The translations under genes and the position numbers were made by a program. A stretch of DNA of 44,707 nucleotides. Source: Clostridiaceae bacterium. GTDB taxonomy: Bacteria > Bacillota > Clostridia > Oscillospirales > Acutalibacteraceae. Positions within the stretch are counted from its first letter, which is position 1; the number at the start of each line of letters is the position of its first letter. Below are positions 9,307 to 17,366 of the stretch, in pieces. The notes beneath the pieces are model-generated. The model was not told the origin of the DNA. It worked only from the letters and a program-made list of their open reading frames with translations, and ran no database searches. The stretch spans positions 1-44,707 of the forward strand of contig JAETSR010000016.1 in assembly GCA_021769555.1 (NCBI GenBank), in the 5' to 3' direction.

Positions 9307-9331
9307 TGATGGGAGCGGCGGGAAATAGCTC

Positions 9332-9360
9332 TTGCATTTTGCCTGCGGGTATGGTATAAT
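9332..9360 (+). promoter_or_regulatory. Sigma-A promoter of pyrE-rsmE-ymfI
   Basis: TTGCAT (9332-9337), 17-bp spacer, TATAAT (9355-9360) with an extended -10 TGG. It lies back to back with the fabH promoter; the two -35 boxes are 25 bp apart. Confidence 0.88.
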
Positions 9361-9377
9361 CACACCGGTTAAGACAC

Positions 9378-9411
9378 AAAAGCCGGGGAGGGTGGGGACT
9401 CCCCGGCTTTT
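9378..9411 (+). promoter_or_regulatory. Strong stem-loop in the pyrE leader (possible attenuator)
   Basis: Perfect 13-bp inverted repeat, 9378-9390 (AAAAGCCGGGGAG) and 9399-9411 (CTCCCCGGCTTTT), with an 8-nt loop. It starts about 10 nt after the predicted transcription start and ends 41 nt before pyrE. Only four T residues follow the GC part, so it may be a weak terminator, an attenuator or an mRNA-stabilising 5' hairpin. The sequence alone does not decide. Confidence 0.6.
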
Positions 9412-9452
9412 GCCTATCCTGACAGAAAATCTTTGTAAAGGAGCCAGCCAAA

Positions 9453-10115
9453 ATGCTAAACGAAAAGAAAAAGGAATTTATCCGGTTCATGCTCTCCGCG
9501 GACGTCCTCCGCTTCGGGGAGTTTGTCACAAAGTCCGGGAGGAACACCCAGTATTTTGTAAATACCGGCATGTACCGCACCGGGGCCCAGCTGTCACGCC
9601 TTGGGGATTACTACGCCTCCATGGTGGCGGACACTGTCGGGGAGGACTTTGACGCCATGTTCGGGCCTGCCTATAAGGGGATACCCCTGGCGGCGGCGTG
9701 CGCATCGTCCCTCTGGCGGGAGCACGGCATTGACAAGCCCTACTTCTTCAACCGCAAGGAGGCAAAGGACCACGGCGAGGGAGGCAGCACAGTCGGCTAC
9801 AGCCCCAAGGACGGCGACAGGGTCATAATCATCGAGGACGTTATCACAGCCGGAACAGCGCTCAGGGAGAGCATGTCCATACTAAATGCCTGTGGGGAGA
9901 TAACAGTGCCGGACATTTTTATCAGCGTGGACCGGTGTGAGGTGGGTAAGACCCCCGGAAAGACCGCCATCATGGAGGTCGAGGAGGAGTTCGGCGCGAA
10001 GGTCCACCCCATAGTCACGGTCCTTGACGTGTACGGCTACCTGAAGGAGAACGGGGACCCCTCCCTCTGCAAGGCCATGGAGGGCTATATGGACCGCTAC
10101 TGTATACTCAGTTAA
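9453..10115 (+). CDS. pyrE: Orotate phosphoribosyltransferase
   Basis: Joins orotate to PRPP to form OMP in de novo UMP synthesis. The 220-aa protein carries the PRPP-binding motif VIIIEDVITAGTA (about 124-136) and the upstream FGPAYKGIPLA segment. The ribosome binding site AAAGGAG lies 10 nt before the ATG. It stands alone from the other pyr genes and heads an operon with rsmE and ymfI. The leader hairpin suggests transcript-level control. Confidence 0.94.
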   Translation: MLNEKKKEFIRFMLSADVLRFGEFVTKSGRNTQYFVNTGMYRTGAQLSRLGDYYASMVADTVGEDFDAMFGPAYKGIPLAAACASSLWREHGIDKPYFFNRKEAKDHGEGGSTVGYSPKDGDRVIIIEDVITAGTALRESMSILNACGEITVPDIFISVDRCEVGKTPGKTAIMEVEEEFGAKVHPIVTVLDVYGYLKENGDPSLCKAMEGYMDRYCILS

Positions 10116-10119
10116 AAGT

Positions 10120-10848
10120 ATGCCCAGATTTTTTATAGACGATATGCCCTCGGGAGAATATCTCCTCTGCGGGGAGGCCGGGCGGCATGGGGCTAAGGTG
10201 CTCCGGCTGAGGCCCGGGGAAGCAGTGACCCTGTGCAGCGGCCGTGGGACGGACTACAGCTGCACCGTCAGGGAGAACACCGGGGAAGAGCTCCTGCTGG
10301 ATGTGGGTGAGGCTGTTCCCAGCCGGGGGGAGCCGGGGACAAGGGTAACTGTCTGCCAGTGCATACCCAAGGGGGACAAGCTTGAAACGGTGGTGCAGAA
10401 GTCCGTGGAGCTGGGGGCCTATGAGATATGGCCCATAGAGAGCAGATATTGTGTTTCAAGGTGGGACGATAAGTCCCGGGGGAAGAAGCTTGCCCGCCTG
10501 CAAAAGATAGCCCTTGAAGCAGCCATGCAGAGCGGAAGGGGTATAGTCCCGAAGGTGCTGGAGCCGGCGGGGCTGGGCCTTGCGCTGAATAAGGCCTGCT
10601 CTGAGGGGGACGCGCTGTTCCTCTATGAGCGGGCAGTAAAGGGGCTTCGCGGGTGTATAACGAATACCGGGGACAGGCTGTTTCTGTTCATAGGGCCCGA
10701 GGGAGGGTTCTCGGAGGAGGAAGCGGCTCTTGCAAAGGAATGCGGGGCAAGGACAGTAAGCCTTGGCCCGAGGATACTTCGCACGGAGACGGCGCCCCTC
10801 GCGGCCCTTGCCGCGATATTTTATGAGAAGGGGGACATGGAGCTGTGA
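10120..10848 (+). CDS. rsmE: 16S rRNA m3U1498 methyltransferase RsmE
   Basis: SPOUT-family, SAM-dependent methyltransferase that methylates N3 of U1498 in the decoding region of the 30S subunit. The 242-aa protein has an N-terminal PUA-like region and the C-terminal trefoil knot motifs GPEGGFS (192-198) and LGPRILRTETA (215-225). The ATG lies 4 nt after the pyrE stop without a clear Shine-Dalgarno sequence, suggesting reinitiation. Its last codons overlap the next gene. Confidence 0.92.
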   Translation: MPRFFIDDMPSGEYLLCGEAGRHGAKVLRLRPGEAVTLCSGRGTDYSCTVRENTGEELLLDVGEAVPSRGEPGTRVTVCQCIPKGDKLETVVQKSVELGAYEIWPIESRYCVSRWDDKSRGKKLARLQKIALEAAMQSGRGIVPKVLEPAGLGLALNKACSEGDALFLYERAVKGLRGCITNTGDRLFLFIGPEGGFSEEEAALAKECGARTVSLGPRILRTETAPLAALAAIFYEKGDMEL

Positions 10849-11573
10849 GGGGACCTGTTCTTGTGACCGGGGCCTCTGGGGGCATTGGCCGAGCCATAGC
10901 CCTGGCCTTCGGCAAGGCGGGGTACAGGACTGCCCTGCACTATAACGCCCATAGGGAGCGCGCTGTAGAGACGGCCGGGCTCATAGCCAAAATGGGCGGC
11001 ACGGCCGAAGCATTCGGAGCCGACCTTACAGACGAGGCCCAGGTAGAGAAGATGTTTGAGGAGTGTGAGCGCTCCCTCGGGCAGGTGGAGGTGCTGGTGA
11101 ATAATGCCGGGGTCTCCTGGCGGGGGCTATTTACCGATATGAGCCTTGCACAGTGGCAGAGAGTGATGGACGTGAACCTCACATCCATGTTCCTCTGCTG
11201 CCGCAGGGCTTTGATTCCCATGATAAGGAAGAAATCTGGCTGCATAATAAATATCAGCTCCATCTGGGGACAGCAGGGCGCGGCATGTGAGGCGGCGTAC
11301 TCGGCCTCAAAAGCCGCTGTAATAGGGCTCACCCAGGCGCTGGCTATGGAGGAGGGGCCCTCCGGCATAAGGGTCAACTGCATAGCCCCCGGGGTGATAG
11401 ACACGCCCATGAACGCCGGGCTCTCGCAGGAGGACATGGCCGCGCTCAGAGAGGAGACTCCCCTTATGCGAACCGGCTCCCCGGAGGACGTAGCGGGGGC
11501 GGCGCTGTACCTGGCGGGGGCGGAGTTTGTCACCGGGCAGGTGCTGGGGGTAAACGGCGGGTTTATAATGTAG
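10845..11573 (+). CDS. ymfI: SDR reductase, likely EF-P 5-aminopentanone reductase YmfI
   Basis: Short-chain dehydrogenase, 242 aa, with TGASGGIG (8-15), NNAG (86-89) and catalytic Ser138/139, Tyr152, Lys156. The active-site segment WGQQGAACEAAYSASK and PGVIDTPMN resemble B. subtilis YmfI, which reduces the 5-aminopentanone modification on elongation factor P, rather than FabG. A true fabG is already present at 5392-6129, which supports a separate role. The GTG start overlaps the rsmE stop (GTGA), so it is translationally coupled to another ribosome-modification enzyme. A second FabG is the alternative reading. Confidence 0.75.
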   Translation: MRGPVLVTGASGGIGRAIALAFGKAGYRTALHYNAHRERAVETAGLIAKMGGTAEAFGADLTDEAQVEKMFEECERSLGQVEVLVNNAGVSWRGLFTDMSLAQWQRVMDVNLTSMFLCCRRALIPMIRKKSGCIINISSIWGQQGAACEAAYSASKAAVIGLTQALAMEEGPSGIRVNCIAPGVIDTPMNAGLSQEDMAALREETPLMRTGSPEDVAGAALYLAGAEFVTGQVLGVNGGFIM

Positions 11574-11575
11574 GA

Positions 11576-11593
11576 ATATACATTTTTGTATAT
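11576..11593 (+). repeat. AT-rich palindrome after ymfI
   Basis: Perfect 7-bp inverted repeat ATATACA/TGTATAT with a 4-T loop, two bases after the ymfI stop. It is too AT-rich for a typical intrinsic terminator and could be a weak end signal or a protein site. Confidence 0.4.
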
Positions 11594-11634
11594 ACTAACA
11601 TGTAATAGATTGGCATACTGTTTACACTTCGCTG

Positions 11635-11663
11635 TTGACTTTTTACCAAAAAAATGGTAATCT
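11635..11663 (+). promoter_or_regulatory. Phosphoglucomutase promoter with built-in palindrome
   Basis: TTGACT (11635-11640), 17-bp spacer, extended -10 TGG-TAATCT (11658-11663). A perfect inverted repeat TTACCA-A6-TGGTAA (11643-11660) fills the spacer and reaches into the -10 box, the place expected for a repressor operator. Confidence 0.55.
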
Positions 11664-11726
11664 TATAGTAAATAACCGGCGAAAAGCCTTTATATGCGCC
11701 TGCCGGGGAGAAAGGGACGATTCAGC

Positions 11727-13424
11727 ATGACAGAGTTTGAGAGATGGCTCGGCATGGACCTTGACGACAAGGACCTTACCGCCGAGCTTGAGTCCGTGAA
11801 GGATAAGCCCGAGGAGATAAACGACCGGTTTTACAGGGACCTGGAGTTCGGCACCGGGGGCCTTCGGGGAGTGATAGGCGCGGGCACCAACCGAATGAAC
11901 GTCTACACCGTGCGCAAGGCCACCCAGGGCATGGCGAACTACCTTTTGAAGCACGCTGACGGAAAGCCCCAGTCCGTCGCTATTGCCCACGACAGCAGGA
12001 TTAAGGGCGTGGCCTTTGCCCAGCAGTCGGCGGCGGTGCTCGCGGCCAACGGCATAAAGGCATACCTCTACCCCCAGCTCATGCCTACCCCGGCTCTGAG
12101 CTTCGCCGTCAGGCACCTAAAGTGCGACGCGGGCATATGCGTCACCGCCAGCCATAACCCCGCCAAGTACAACGGCTATAAGGCCTACGGCTCAGACGGC
12201 TGTCAGGTCACCGCCGACATGGCCGACGGCATCATGAACGAGATAAACTCCCTGGACATCTTCGCCGACGTGAAGAAGATAGATTTCCAGGAGGGCATTG
12301 ACAAGGGGCTCATTGAGTACATCGGCGAGGAGACCGTGGACGCCTTTATCGAGAGCGTTTACGCCGAGAATTTAAATGTGGACGCCTCTAATTTGAAGCT
12401 GGTCTATACGCCGCTCAACGGCTCTGGCCTCATGTGCGTCAAGCGCATACTGGATAAGATTGGGGTAAAGGACGTGACCGTCGTGCCCGAGCAGGAGAAC
12501 CCGGACGGCAACTTCCCCACCTGCCCCTACCCGAATCCCGAAATCAGAGAAGCGCTGCAAAAGGGGCTTGAACTCTGCGAAAAAGTACAGCCAGACCTGC
12601 TCTTGGCCACGGACCCCGACTGTGACCGTGTGGGCATAGCTGTAAACCAGAAGGGCGAATATGTGCTCATGACCGGCAACGAGGTGGGCATAATGCTCCT
12701 GGACTTTATCGCCGGGGTGAAGAAGGAGCAGGGGAAACTCCCCGCGCACCCGGTGGCCGTGACCACCATAGTGAGCACGGACATGGTCGACCCCATCGCA
12801 AAGGACTACGGCGTGGAGCTCAGGCGCTGTCTCACGGGCTTTAAGTACATCGGCGACATCATAGCCGAGCTCGAGGAGAAGGAGGGCAACGCCGACAGCT
12901 ACCTTCTGGGCTTTGAGGAAAGCTACGGCTACCTCTCCGGCGGCTATGTGCGGGACAAGGACGCCGTTGACGGCAGTATGCTTATCTGTCAGATGGCGGC
13001 CTACTATAAGAGCAAGGGCATGACTCTGGTGGACGCCATGAACGCCCTGTATGAGAAGTACGGCTACTATAAGAACGACCTGATGAACTTCGGCTTCGAG
13101 GGCGAGGACGGCATGAAGACCATGAACGGAATCATGGATAAGCTCAGGAATGACCCGCCTGCTGAGATTGCCGGGGTAAAGGTCGCGGGCCGGAGTGACT
13201 ATCAGGAGTCCCGCTCCTATGGGGACATTGAGGGCGAGATAAAGCTGCCAAAGTCCAATGTGCTTGAGTACAGGCTTGAGAACGGCTGCAAGCTCATAGT
13301 CCGTCCCTCGGGCACTGAGCCCAAGATAAAGATATACCTCTCGGGCAAGGGCGCGACCCGGGCCGACAGCGAGGCTGTCATCCAGAAGATGAAGGACGCC
13401 GTGCCCGCTCTCTTGGGTATTTGA
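11727..13424 (+). CDS. Phosphoglucomutase / phosphomannomutase
   Basis: Alpha-D-phosphohexomutase, 565 aa, interconverting glucose-1-phosphate and glucose-6-phosphate (or the mannose equivalents). All four family landmarks are visible: phosphoserine loop TASHNP (Ser142), metal loop DPDCDRVG, sugar-binding loop GFEESYGYL and C-terminal phosphate loop RPSGTEPK. The size and GFEESYGY motif match the Firmicutes PgcA/PgmB-type alpha-phosphoglucomutases. The ATG at 11727 has AAAGGGA about 9 nt upstream; an earlier ATG at 11694 would add residues not typical of the family. It has its own promoter and terminator. Confidence 0.92.
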   Translation: MTEFERWLGMDLDDKDLTAELESVKDKPEEINDRFYRDLEFGTGGLRGVIGAGTNRMNVYTVRKATQGMANYLLKHADGKPQSVAIAHDSRIKGVAFAQQSAAVLAANGIKAYLYPQLMPTPALSFAVRHLKCDAGICVTASHNPAKYNGYKAYGSDGCQVTADMADGIMNEINSLDIFADVKKIDFQEGIDKGLIEYIGEETVDAFIESVYAENLNVDASNLKLVYTPLNGSGLMCVKRILDKIGVKDVTVVPEQENPDGNFPTCPYPNPEIREALQKGLELCEKVQPDLLLATDPDCDRVGIAVNQKGEYVLMTGNEVGIMLLDFIAGVKKEQGKLPAHPVAVTTIVSTDMVDPIAKDYGVELRRCLTGFKYIGDIIAELEEKEGNADSYLLGFEESYGYLSGGYVRDKDAVDGSMLICQMAAYYKSKGMTLVDAMNALYEKYGYYKNDLMNFGFEGEDGMKTMNGIMDKLRNDPPAEIAGVKVAGRSDYQESRSYGDIEGEIKLPKSNVLEYRLENGCKLIVRPSGTEPKIKIYLSGKGATRADSEAVIQKMKDAVPALLGI

Positions 13425-13442
13425 GATAAGTATAGGCATAGT

Positions 13443-13480
13443 AAAAGGGCTTTCCCATTTGGGAAAGCCCTGATATTTTT
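13443..13480. terminator. Bidirectional terminator between convergent genes
   Basis: Perfect 10-bp stem GGGCTTTCCC/GGGAAAGCCC (13447-13456, 13461-13470) with an ATTT loop. A T-rich run follows on the plus strand (ATATTTTTAT) and TTTTAC follows on the minus strand, so it can end both the phosphoglucomutase and the small-membrane-protein transcripts. Confidence 0.9.
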
Positions 13481-13670
13481 ATCTGCGGCGGTCGAGGCTG
13501 TTGAACTGATGGGCGCTGCCCGTTTGGAATCGCCCCTGGAGAAGGAGCTTATCGTCAAGCTTCTTCTTTTTTCTTCTGCGCAGTATTCCGTAGAGTACGA
13601 ACCAGCACAGGAGGGCTATTGCCACTACCGCGACGATAAAAAGTATATTATACAGTAAAGTTGGAGCCAT
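13479..13670 (-). CDS. Small single-TM protein with basic tail (third of three)
   Basis: Unknown 63-aa protein. Residues about 6-29 form one transmembrane helix, followed by a strongly basic segment (RRRKKKK, 31-37) and a polar tail ending in LDRRR, so the tail should be cytoplasmic. The ribosome binding site GGGGAGG is 8 nt before the ATG. It resembles the two genes upstream in size, topology and Arg-rich C-terminus, although sequence identity is low. Function unknown. Confidence 0.75.
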   Translation of the reverse strand: MAPTLLYNILFIVAVVAIALLCWFVLYGILRRRKKKKLDDKLLLQGRFQTGSAHQFNSLDRRR

Positions 13671-13699
13671 AGCACAAGCCTCCCCTCAAGTCCCGGGCC

Positions 13700-13897
13700 C
13701 TACCGTATCCGCCTGGACATGCCGTCCACGGAGTTGGTGGATTTGAAATGGGCCATCTGCTCCAGGCCCCCGATTACCTTGTCCTCACCCCTGCTCTTGC
13801 GGCCAAAGACCAGCCACAGCGCCACCGCTCCCGCGATGATTATTGCGGTGAGGGCGAGCGCGCCTAAAATAAAGGATAACAGTCCGGATATAGCCAT
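13700..13897 (-). CDS. Small single-TM protein with basic tail (second of three)
   Basis: Unknown 65-aa protein with one hydrophobic helix (about 7-31), a GRKSRGEDK juxtamembrane stretch and a C-terminal tail ending in SRRIR. The tail shares an N-S-[LV]-D motif with the downstream neighbour (NSVDG here, NSLDR there). Ribosome binding site GGGAGG, 8 nt before the ATG. It is flanked by similar genes 15 and 29 nt away, so it is almost certainly part of one transcript. Confidence 0.75.
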   Translation of the reverse strand: MAISGLLSFILGALALTAIIIAGAVALWLVFGRKSRGEDKVIGGLEQMAHFKSTNSVDGMSRRIR

Positions 13898-13912
13898 GAT
13901 ATTTACCTCCCT

Positions 13913-14098
13913 TTAGCGGAACCTCCTGGGCCCGGCGTTCCTCGCGGCGTCGTAGGAGTGGAGGAAGGCCGTGGTCTCAAAAAGCTTCTCTGCTCTCTTC
14001 TTCTCCGCCTTCGTCCCGCCGAAGGCCCACTTTATTATGAGCCCTCCCAGCACGAAGGGGGCTATGCCTATTATCGTGTGAATGATAATGTCTATCAT
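13913..14098 (-). CDS. Small single-TM protein with basic tail (first of three)
   Basis: Unknown 61-aa protein with an N-terminal hydrophobic helix (about 3-25), a Lys-rich juxtamembrane stretch (TKAEKKRAEK) and a tail ending in GPRRFR. AAAGGAGG lies 8 nt before the ATG. It is the first gene after a good sigma-A promoter. All three proteins of this cluster end in an RR-x-R or RRR motif. Confidence 0.75.
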   Translation of the reverse strand: MIDIIIHTIIGIAPFVLGGLIIKWAFGGTKAEKKRAEKLFETTAFLHSYDAARNAGPRRFR

Positions 14099-14149
14099 AT
14101 CCCCGGCCTCCTTTACAGGTCACATGTGTGGGTTTCCGTCTACATGTAT

Positions 14150-14178
14150 ATCATATCATGGCTATGTTGAAAAGTCAA
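14150..14178 (-). promoter_or_regulatory. Promoter of the small-membrane-protein cluster
   Basis: On the minus strand TTGACT (14173-14178), 17-bp spacer, TATGAT (14150-14155) with an extended -10 TGA. The transcription start would lie about 45 nt before the first small gene. Confidence 0.8.
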
Positions 14179-14202
14179 TAGCGATTTTGCACAAATCAGA
14201 GC

Positions 14203-14856
14203 TCATCCCTCCACACTCCGGCCAACTACAGGCGCAGCTAAGTACTTGTTGAAGATGGGCAGAAGGGGCCCGGTGCCGAAGGCCATCATCAATGTGCCTA
14301 TGCCTATTGCCGCCCCGCAGGCGAAGCCGGTGCCGACGCATATCACGTCTATCAGTATGCGCCACCACCTGAAGGGGATTTTGGTGCGCTCGGGTACAAT
14401 ATAGCTTATGCAGTCGTAAGGGGCCATGCCCAGGTCGCAGGTCACGTAGAAGGAGCAGCCGATAAGCTGCATGAGCACCCCCAGCACTGTCAGCAGCACC
14501 CGGGGGATTATCCCGAGCTCCGAGGCGGGAGGAAGGACGTTCGTGAGCAGGCCGCTCATAATGTCCGCAGAGAAGCCTACCAGCAGCATATTGCCGATGG
14601 TGCCTATCCCCAGCTTCGAGCGGTCAACAAAGACTATGCCCAATAGGAGCACGCCGTTGAATATAGCCTGCCATACCCCGAAGCTCAGCCCAAGCTTGGA
14701 GCTTACTCCCAGGTTAAGGGTGGAGAAGGGGTCGGAGCCCATGGCGGCGTGCATGAAGAAGCCCACCCCCATGCCCATGATTATAACGGCTATGAGCATT
14801 ATCGCCGTGCGCTTTATCATATGCTGCCCCCTAAAGCGCTCAAGTAACCTTTCCAT
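14203..14856 (-). CDS. YczE/YitT-type integral membrane protein
   Basis: Five or six transmembrane helices in 217 aa. The N-terminal motif GVGFFMHAAMGSDPFSTLNLG and the later CDLGMAPYDC are features of the YczE/YyaS/YitT membrane family, whose biochemical role is not settled. The ATG at 14856 has GGAGGG 8 nt upstream; an in-frame ATG 21 nt earlier overlaps degV. It lies 4 nt after degV and is likely the last gene of the xylB-degV-yczE transcript. Confidence 0.8.
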   Translation of the reverse strand: MERLLERFRGQHMIKRTAIMLIAVIIMGMGVGFFMHAAMGSDPFSTLNLGVSSKLGLSFGVWQAIFNGVLLLGIVFVDRSKLGIGTIGNMLLVGFSADIMSGLLTNVLPPASELGIIPRVLLTVLGVLMQLIGCSFYVTCDLGMAPYDCISYIVPERTKIPFRWWRILIDVICVGTGFACGAAIGIGTLMMAFGTGPLLPIFNKYLAAPVVGRSVEG

Positions 14857-14860
14857 CGGC

Positions 14861-15736
14861 TCAGCCCTCCGTCTCAAAGAGTATTCCCAGAGTGCCCGGA
14901 CCGCAGTGGCTGGCTATTGTGCAGCTGGCCTTGGTGGAGTGTATCTCCTTAAAGTCCATAGTAGAGCGTATGGTCTCCCGCACAAGCTCCTCAAGCTCAG
15001 GCTCAATACTGGAATAGGTGATGAAGATATGGTCCCGCTTTATGGCGGGGTATTGGGCGAGCTTATCCTTCACATAGCTCACCAGCACCTTTTTGAGATT
15101 CCCCCTGTACTTCTTGCCCACGTGCATGCTGCCGTCGGTATTGTCAACCTCTATGCAGGGCTTAAGGCTCAGAAGGTTTGCGCTCACCGCCGCCACGGTG
15201 GAGCAGCGTCCCCCGGCCCGCATAAAGTCCAGGGTGTCAAGGATGAAGCTGGCGTGTACGTTCCCCCGGTTGGCACAGAGCTTTTCCGCTATTTCAGAAG
15301 CCGGCAGCCCGGCCGCTATCATGTCCCCCGCGTCTATAACCTGCAGGGCTATGGCCGTGGACAGGTTATAGCTGTCTATAGGGTAAACCCGCCCCGGGGC
15401 CCCGGACTCCATGAGCTCCTGAGCGGCAAGCACACAGTTTTTATGGGCGCTGGATATGGCCCCGCCCAGGTTCAGGTGTATCACGTCAAAGCCGTCCTGC
15501 ACCCAGCCCCTGAAATAGTCCACATACTCCCCTATGTTTATGGCCGCCGTCCTCGGCAGTGCTTTTCTCTCATAATAGGCAGCAAAAATTTCCTTTACGG
15601 TGATGTCCACGTTGTCCTGGTAATCTTTTTCGTCGAGAATAATGTGGAAGGGGTAATAACTCACATTATATCTCTTTTTTAGCTCGTCGCCCATGTCGCA
15701 GGTGCTGTCGGCGCTCAGTATGATTTTATTTGCCAT
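14861..15736 (-). CDS. DegV family protein (fatty-acid binding)
   Basis: 291-aa two-domain DegV/EDD-fold protein. Family members (FakB in Gram-positives) bind a fatty acid and present it to the kinase FakA for phosphorylation and entry into phospholipid synthesis. Visible features are the N-terminal SADSTCDMG and the central GGAISSAHKNC segment that lines the lipid pocket. A GGAGA ribosome binding site precedes the ATG. It sits between xylB (13 nt) and the YczE-like gene. No fakA is in the window, so the lipid role is inference. Confidence 0.85.
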   Translation of the reverse strand: MANKIILSADSTCDMGDELKKRYNVSYYPFHIILDEKDYQDNVDITVKEIFAAYYERKALPRTAAINIGEYVDYFRGWVQDGFDVIHLNLGGAISSAHKNCVLAAQELMESGAPGRVYPIDSYNLSTAIALQVIDAGDMIAAGLPASEIAEKLCANRGNVHASFILDTLDFMRAGGRCSTVAAVSANLLSLKPCIEVDNTDGSMHVGKKYRGNLKKVLVSYVKDKLAQYPAIKRDHIFITYSSIEPELEELVRETIRSTMDFKEIHSTKASCTIASHCGPGTLGILFETEG

Positions 15737-15749
15737 TTGTATTCTCCTC

Positions 15750-17279
15750 TCAAAGGGAAAGCGTTGCCAGCTGCTTAAAGTTCTCCTTTAAGGCCGGGTA
15801 GAGCCCGGTGTACACCTTATAGAGCTTCTCATACTTGCCCACATTCTCGGCTATAGGCTCCTGGGGCGGGTTTATTTCCACGAGCATATCGCATGCCTCC
15901 TGCACCGACGGGTACAGCCCTGCGCCCACACCGGCGAGTACAGCCGCACCCAGAGCCGGGCCCTCCTTGGACTTTACCGTGCGCACCGGGCAGTTGTACA
16001 CGTCTGAGAGCATCTGCCGCCACAGGGGGGACGTCCCGCCCCCTCCGCAGGCCAGCATTTCACTGGCGGTTACCCCCATCTCCCGGAGGACCTCCAAGCT
16101 GTCCCGCTGGGAGTAGGCCACGCCCTCCATCACCGCCCGGAGAAGGTCGCTCCTCACGTGCACGGCGGAGAGTCCGAAGAACACGCCACGGCAGTCCGGG
16201 TCAAGATGGGGCGTGCGCTCGCCCATGAGATAGGGCAGGTAAAAGAGCTTATTGGAGCCCACCGGGGAGAGCTCCGCCTGGCGGTCCAGGAGCACGTAGG
16301 GGTCAATGCAGAGCCCCTGGGCGGAGACTATCTCGGAGTAGCAGAAGTTATCCCTGAACCACTTGAGGGAGAGCCCGGCCCCCTGGGTCACGCCCATCAC
16401 ATGCCAGGCCCCGGGCACGGCACAGCAGAAGGTGTGCACCCGGCCCTTTGGGTCGATGGATATACTGTCCGTATGGGCGTAGACCACGCCGGAGGTGCCG
16501 AGGGTGGTAAAGGCCTTGCCGTCTCGCACGACCCCAGTTCCCACAGCTGCCGCGGCGTTATCCCCCGCGCCGCCCGCGACGGGGGTGCCCGGGCGGAGCC
16601 CCGTGAGCTTCGCGGCCTCTGACGTAACCTCTCCGGTCACCTCAGGGGACTCATAGACCTTTGCTAAAAGCGCCGGGTCGATATCCAGCTTTGAGAGGAC
16701 CTCTTCGCTCCAGCAGCGCCTTGGCACGTCCAGAAGCTGCATACCGGAGGCGTCGGAGACATCGGTTGCAAACTCGCCTGTGAGCATATAGCGCACATAG
16801 TCCTTTGGAAGTAGGATATGGGCGCACTTACTATAGATTTCCGGCTCGTTCTCCCGGACCCATAGGAGCTTTGCAGCGGTGAACCCGGTGAGCGCCGGGT
16901 TTGCGGTTATCTCTATGAGCTTCTCGCGCCCTACCCGCTCCGTAATTTCGTCACACTGCCTGCCGCTGCGCTGGTCGCACCAGATGATGGACCTTCTCAG
17001 CACCCGGCCCTCCTTATCCAGCATAACAAGGCCGTGCATCTGTCCCGAGAGCCCAACGCCCTTTATGTCCCCGGGGTCCACATTAGACTTCTCTATCACC
17101 TGCCTGATAGTGGAGGCGGCGGCTCTCCACCAGTCCTCAGGGTCCTGCTCAGCCCAGCCGTTCTCCGGCTGATAGAGGGGGTACTCAACCGTGGCGCTCG
17201 AGGCGATATGCCCCTCTTTATCAAAGAGCACTGTCTTTGTGCCGCTGGTGCCAAGGTCCACGCCGATGATATATTCCAT
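15750..17279 (-). CDS. xylB: Xylulokinase
   Basis: FGGY-family kinase that phosphorylates D-xylulose to xylulose-5-phosphate for the pentose phosphate pathway. The 509-aa length is typical. The N-terminal phosphate loop GVDLGTSGTK (5-14), SGQMHGLVMLD, IIWCDQRS, LLPKDYVRYMLTGE and the C-terminal ACGGGGTSPLWRQM are those of xylulokinases rather than glycerol kinase. No xylose isomerase or regulator is next to it. It starts from a TTGACA promoter facing away from the GlpA-like gene. Confidence 0.9.
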   Translation of the reverse strand: MEYIIGVDLGTSGTKTVLFDKEGHIASSATVEYPLYQPENGWAEQDPEDWWRAAASTIRQVIEKSNVDPGDIKGVGLSGQMHGLVMLDKEGRVLRRSIIWCDQRSGRQCDEITERVGREKLIEITANPALTGFTAAKLLWVRENEPEIYSKCAHILLPKDYVRYMLTGEFATDVSDASGMQLLDVPRRCWSEEVLSKLDIDPALLAKVYESPEVTGEVTSEAAKLTGLRPGTPVAGGAGDNAAAAVGTGVVRDGKAFTTLGTSGVVYAHTDSISIDPKGRVHTFCCAVPGAWHVMGVTQGAGLSLKWFRDNFCYSEIVSAQGLCIDPYVLLDRQAELSPVGSNKLFYLPYLMGERTPHLDPDCRGVFFGLSAVHVRSDLLRAVMEGVAYSQRDSLEVLREMGVTASEMLACGGGGTSPLWRQMLSDVYNCPVRTVKSKEGPALGAAVLAGVGAGLYPSVQEACDMLVEINPPQEPIAENVGKYEKLYKVYTGLYPALKENFKQLATLSL

Positions 17280-17323
17280 ACTGACATCTCCTTTGCTTAT
17301 ACTGCACGATATATCTGACTAAT

Positions 17324-17352
17324 ATAATGTATCATTTTCGGCGGGATGTCAA
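17324..17352 (-). promoter_or_regulatory. xylB promoter
   Basis: Minus-strand TTGACA (17347-17352), 17-bp spacer, CATTAT (17324-17329), followed by a GGAGA site before xylB. Confidence 0.7.
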
Positions 17353-17366
17353 GGGTCAGTTTGGGC

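Noticed and set aside
9219-9330. FapR or FabT operator upstream of fabH
   Set aside because: Looked for the ATTAGTACCTGATACTAAT-like and TTTGATTATCAAA-like palindromes; none found. Regulation of the fab operon stays unknown.
12372-13439. 355-codon open frame on the minus strand opposite the phosphoglucomutase
   Set aside because: Codon-phase shadow of a clearly conserved gene; His/Val/Leu-rich product, no ribosome binding site and no family.
14471-15682. 403-codon open frame on the plus strand
   Set aside because: Antisense to the YczE-like gene and degV, both of which have family motifs and ribosome binding sites.
15750-17279. xylB gene as a glycerol kinase partnering the GlpA-like operon
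   Set aside because: Motifs SGQMHGLV, DQRSGRQ and LPKDYVRYMLTGE are those of xylulokinase; the promoter also points away from the glp genes.
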